The position numbers and the translations under genes were made by a program. Of a stretch of DNA of 64,000 nt, positions 56,101 through 62,100 are shown in pieces. This DNA comes from Limnohabitans sp. DM1 (GTDB taxonomy: Bacteria; Pseudomonadota; Gammaproteobacteria; Burkholderiales; Burkholderiaceae_C). Numbering within the stretch: position 1 is the first letter of the stretch; each line of letters opens with the position of its first letter. The DNA is taken from positions 62,001 to 126,000 of the forward strand of contig NZ_CXOO01000022.1 of assembly GCF_001269385.1 (NCBI RefSeq), read 5' to 3'. The notes under the pieces were generated by a model. The model had not been told where the DNA came from and searched no databases. It saw only the letters and a program-made list of their open reading frames with translations.

Positions 56101-59100
56101 CGCGCAGGCACCTTCACCGCCCGTCTGGACAACGCCAGCAACAGCGGCAGCTTGAACGACAACCTGACACACGACGACACGCCCAGCATCAGTGGCTCCG
56201 GCAAGGAAGGCGCCACTGTGCAGGTCACCATGCCCACCCCCTTGGACGGCTCGGCCACCGAAGTCTTTTCGACCACCGTGGACGTCAACGGCCTGTGGAG
56301 TGTGACGGCAGGAAAACCCATTGCCTCGGGCACGGTGAGCGTGGTCTACACCGAACCCAACAGCGCCGTCAGCAGCAGCGCGTCCATCAGCATCCTGATC
56401 GACAAGGACATCAGCACGCCCGTGCTGTCTCTGGTGTGTGACACCGGCAGCAGCGCAAGCGACAAAATTTCGCAAATCGGCAGCCTGGGCCTGGCCAGCG
56501 TCGATGCGGGCGTCACCATCGAGTTCAGCACCGATGGCACCGTCTGGACCAGCACCTACAGCGCCGCCGAAGGCGCCAACAGCGTGCGCGCCCGCGTCGT
56601 GGATGGGGCAGGCAATGTGGCCACCTCCAACGTGCTGAATTTCACCCTGGACACCACCGCCGCCACGCCGACCCTGAATGTGAACGCGGTCACGGGCGAT
56701 GACGCCATCGGCCCGCTCGACGCCAGCCAGGCAAGCACTATCTTGTCGGGCACCTCGACCCTCACCCAGGCGGGCGACATGGTCACGCTGGGGCTGAACG
56801 GCCAGACTTACAGCGGCACCGTCGACGCCTTTGGCAACTACAGCATCGCCGTGGACACCCAGGACCTGGTGGACGACGCAGACCACAAGATCGACGCCCG
56901 CGTGACCGGCGTGGACCTGGCAGGCAACACCGGCACGGTCACCGTGGGGCACCTCTACAGCGTGGACGCTGTGGCCCCCTCGGTGCAAAGCCTGGTCCTG
57001 GACAAACCCAGCCTCAAAGCCGGTGAGACCGCCCAAGTCACCCTGACCTTCTCAGAAAAAGTCACCGCCTTTGACCTGGCCGACCTGAGCGCCGACAACG
57101 CCGTGCTCAGCCAATTGGCCAGCACCGACGGGGGCCTGACCTGGACCGCCACCCTCACCCCGACTGCCGCCATCGAAGACACCACCAACGTGGTCAAAGT
57201 CCTGGCCACCTACACCGACCTGGCAGGCAACACCGGCCTGACGGCCCAAAGCAGCAACTACAGCCTGGACACCCTCGCCCCCAGCTTCACCCTGCAACTC
57301 GATGACGCCAGCAACAGCGGCAGTCTGGGCGACACCCTCACCAACGACAGCACACCCACCTTGAGTGGCACCGGCAACCCCGGCGATACCCTGCGCATCA
57401 CGATGCCTGGTGCCCCTTCAGCCACCCCGCCCGTCACCGGCGAAGTGCTCACCGCCACCGTCGCCGCCGACGGCACCTGGCGCGCCACACCCACCCAGGC
57501 CATCACCTCAGGCACCGTCAGCGTGGTCTCCACCGACGCCGTGGGCAACACCAGCGCCGCCCAAACCCTGAGCCTGCAAATTGACACCAGCTTGCCCGGC
57601 AACCTCAGCCTGGCCCTGGTCTGCGACAGCGGCACCAGCAGCAGCGACAAGATCACCCGCACAGGCGATGTCACCGTCACCGGCCAGGACGCCGACACCA
57701 CCGTGCACTACAGCACCGATGGCAGCACCTGGGCCACCACCTTTGCTGCCTCTGAAGGCCTCAACACCTTGCGCGTGCGCCAGATGGACGCCGCAGGCAA
57801 CGTCAGCGCCACCAGCACCCTGGGCTTGACCCTGGACACCACGGCACCTGTGCCCACGCTGAGCATCAACCCGATCACCGGTGACGATGCAGTAGGCCCC
57901 GTGGATGCCGCCAGCACCACCACCAAAATCAGCGGCAGCACATCGGGCGCACGCCCGGGCGATGTCATCACCCTGGTGCTCAATGGCACCACGTACAGCG
58001 GCACCGTGGACGTGGTGGGTGAATACAGCATCGATGTGGCCACCGCCGATCTGAGTGCCGACTCGGACTTCAAGCTCAGCGCCCAGCTGCTGGCCACCGA
58101 TGCCGCTGGCAACAGCGCCACGGCCTCCGCCGCACGCAGCTACAGCGTGGACGCCACCGCCCCCACGGTGCAAAGCATCGTGCTGGACAAGAGCAGCCTC
58201 AAGCTCGGTGAAACCGCCAGTGTGACCCTCACCTTCTCGGAAAAAGTCAACGCCTTTGACTTGAGCGATCTGAGCGCCGACAACGGTGTGCTGAGCAATC
58301 TGGCCACCACCGACGGCGGCCTCACCTGGAGCGCCAAGCTCACGCCCACGGCCTCCATCGAAGACGCCACCAACGTGGTCAAGGTACTGGCCACCTACAC
58401 CGACCTGGCTGGCAACACCGGCGCTGCTGCGCAAAGCAACAACTACGCACTGGACACCCTGGCGCCTGCGGCCATCATCAAGCTGGCCCATGAAAACCTC
58501 AAAGCTGGCGACAGCACCACGCTCACCATCAGCTTCAACGAGCCGGTGCAAGGCTTTGGCAACAGCGATGTCACTGTGGCCAACGGCAGCCTGGGCACCT
58601 TGACGAGTGCCGACGGTGGCAAGACCTGGACGGCCACGTACACCCCCACGGCCAACATCACCTCGGCCGCCAACCTCATCACGCTGGCCGCCGCTTACAC
58701 CGACGCCCTGGGCAACCCCGGCGAGGCAGGCACCAGCGGCAATTACCAAATCGACACCCAGCTGCCCAGCGCCACGCTGACCCTCACAGGCAGCAACGGC
58801 GCCGCCGTCAGCAGCTTCACCGCAGGCCAAAGCGCCACCGTCACCATCAGCTTCAGCGAGGCCGTCAAGGACTTCAGCAACGCCGATGTCACCGTGGAAA
58901 GCGGCAGCCTCAGCCCCTTGTCCAGCAGCGATGGGGGCAAGACCTGGGTGGGCACCTTCACCGCCGCCGCCAACGTGGAAGACGCCACCAACACCCTGAG
59001 CGTCAACGCCGCAGGCTACAGCGACCTGGCAGGCAACGCCGGGGGCGTGGTGGCCAGCAGCAACTACGCGGTAGACACGCAAGGCCCAACAGCCACCGTT

Positions 59101-62100
59101 GCCCTGAGCAAGAGCAACTTCCTGGCCGCCGACACGGCGCAAGTCACGATCACCTTCAGCGAAAAAGTCACCGGCTTTGACAACAGCGATGTGACGGTGG
59201 ACAACGGCACGCTCAGCGCCCTGAGCAGCACCGACGGCGGCAAGACCTGGGTGGGCACCTTCACGCCCACCCCCGGCGTGGCCGATGCCACCAACACCGT
59301 GAGCCTGCTCAACAGCTACACCGATGTGGCGGGCAACCAGGGCGCCAGTGCCCAGAGTGCCAATTACGTCATCGACCAAAAGGCCCCCACAGCCACCATT
59401 GCCTTGAGTGACAACGCCCTCAAGGCAGGCGAGAGCGCCACGGTGACCATCACCTTCAGCGAAAAAGTCATCGGCTTCAGCCTGGCCGACGTCACCGCGC
59501 CCAACGGCAGCCTGAGCGCCTTCACCGCCAGTGCCGACGGCCTGAGCTGGACCGCCACCTTCACCCCCGCCAGCGACACCGATGCGCCCAGCAACACCCT
59601 GACGCTGGCCAACACCTACAGCGACGAAGCGGGCAATGCGGGCCAAGCGGCCACCGCCACTTATGGCGTCAGCACCAAGGGGCCGAGTTTTACGCTCACC
59701 CTGGACGCCAGCAGCAACAGTGGCAGCAGCGCCGACCTGATCACCAATGATGACACGCCCACGATCAGTGGCACCGGCACGCCGGGGGACACCATCCAGG
59801 TGACGATGCCGGGCACTGGCGAAGTGCTCAGCACGACCGTGGCCGCCAATGGCAGCTGGAGCATCACGCCCACCTTGGCCATCGTCAGCGGCACGGTCAG
59901 CGCCCTGGCCACCGATGCCTTTGGCAACAGCAGCACCGCCAAAACCCTGGGCTTGGTGATCGACAAAACCATGGGCGCCGCCAGTGTGGCCTTGCTGTGC
60001 GACAGCGGCCTGAGCGCCACCGACAAGATCAGCCGCGACGGCACGCTCAGCGTGAGCGCCGACAGTGGCAGCACGCTCGAATACAGCAGCAACGGCACAA
60101 CGTGGGCCACCACGTTTGCCGCCGCCGAAGGCGCCAACACCGTGCAAGTGCGCGCCACCGACGCGGCAGGCAACATCGCCACCTCCAGCGCGATGAGCTT
60201 CACCTTGGACACCCAGACGCCCGCCTTCAGCGTGGCCCTGCTGTGTGACAGCGGCACCAGCAGCGCCGACAAGATCAGCCTGGATGCCAGCTTGCAGGTC
60301 TCGGGTGCCGAAGCCGGCGCCGTGGTGGAGTACAGCACCGATGGCAGCGTCTGGAAAAACACCTATGCCGCCACCGAAGGCGCCAACAGCGTGCAAGTGC
60401 GGGTGACCGACGCCGCAGGCAACCAGCGTGCGCAAAGTTTCAGCTTCACGCTCGACAGCACCGCCCCCACCACCCCCGTCATCAGCCTGGCCAATGACAG
60501 CGGCCCCAGCAGCAGCGACGGCAAGACCCAGGTCGGCGTGGTCAACGTCAGCGCAGAAGCGGGCGCAACCTTGCAGTACAGCACCAACGGCAGCGTCTGG
60601 GGCACCACCTTTGCAGCGGTCGAGGGCATCAACAACGTCTTTGCCCGCGCCACCGACAAAGCGGGCCATGTCAGCCCCATCGGCAACCTCAGCTTCACCC
60701 TGGACACCACCGCGCCCACAGCGCCCACTGTGGCCTTGTTGTGCGACAGCGGCAGCAGCGCCACCGACAAGCTCAGCAACACCAGCACCCTGAACGTCAC
60801 CACCAGCGAAGCGGGCGGGCTGATCGAATACAGCACCAACGGCAGCACCTGGTCGGGCACCTTCAGCGCCAGCGAGGGCCTGAACACGCTCAAGGTGCGC
60901 GTGAGCGATGCCGCTGGCCATGTGAGCGCAGCCACTGATTTCAGCTTCATCCTCGACACCACCGTGCCCTCTGCACCAGGCATGAGCCTGGTCTGCGACA
61001 GTGGCATCAGCTCCACTGACAAAATCACCCGTGATGGCAGCCTGAGTTTGTCCACGCTGGAGCAAGGGGCGGTCTTCCAGTACAGCACCGATGGCCAGGT
61101 GTGGGCCAACACCTGGGGCCCCAGCGAGGGCGCCAACACCGTTCAAACCCGCGTGGTGGATGCAGCGGGCAACGTCAGCGCGGCCAGCACGCTGAGCTTC
61201 ACCCTGGACAAGACCCTGAGCCAACCTGTGCTGACCCTGGTGTGTGACACCGGCACCCCCGTTGACCTGGTCACCACCAACGGCGCCATCACCATGACGC
61301 AAATCGACCCTGACGCCACCGTGCTCTACAGCCGCGACGGCATCAGCTGGGGCACCACGTTTGTGGCCGTGGAAGGCAGCAACAGCGTGTATGCGCAGGT
61401 CAGCGATGCCGCAGGCAACCGGGCCACATCCGACGAACTGGTCTTCACGCTCAACACCCAGGCGGGCACCTTCACCGCGCGGCTGGACAACGCCAGCAAC
61501 AGCGGCAGTTTGAAAGACAACCTCACCAACGACGACACGCCCACCATCAGCGGATCGGGCGAAATAGGCGCCACCGTGCAGGTGACCCTGCCCGCGCCGG
61601 TGGATGGCAGCGCTGCCGAAGTGCTGCAAGCCACGGTGGACATCAACGGCATGTGGTCCGTGACCGCAGGCAAGGCCGTGCCTTCGGGCGAAGTCAGCGT
61701 GCTCTACACCCGCCCCAACAGCGGCGCCAGCAGCACGGCCACCTTCAACCTGTTCATTGACAAGACCATCAGCACCCTCAGCCCCAGCCTGATGTGCGAC
61801 AGCGGCGCCAGCGCCAGCGACAAGATCTCCAGCCAGGGCACCCTGGTGGTCAGCGGTGTGGACACCGACGCCAGCGTGCACTACAGCACCGACGGCAGCA
61901 CCTGGAGCAGCACCTTTGTGGCCACCGAGGGTCTCAACAGTGTGCGTGTGCGCCAGACCGATGGCGCAGGCAATGTGAGTGCCATCAGCACGCTCAACTT
62001 CACACTGGACACCACGGCGCCAGCGCCCACGCTGAGCGTCAACGCCATCACCGGCGACGATGCGGTGGGACCGGGCGACGCAGCCCAGGCCACAAGCAAG

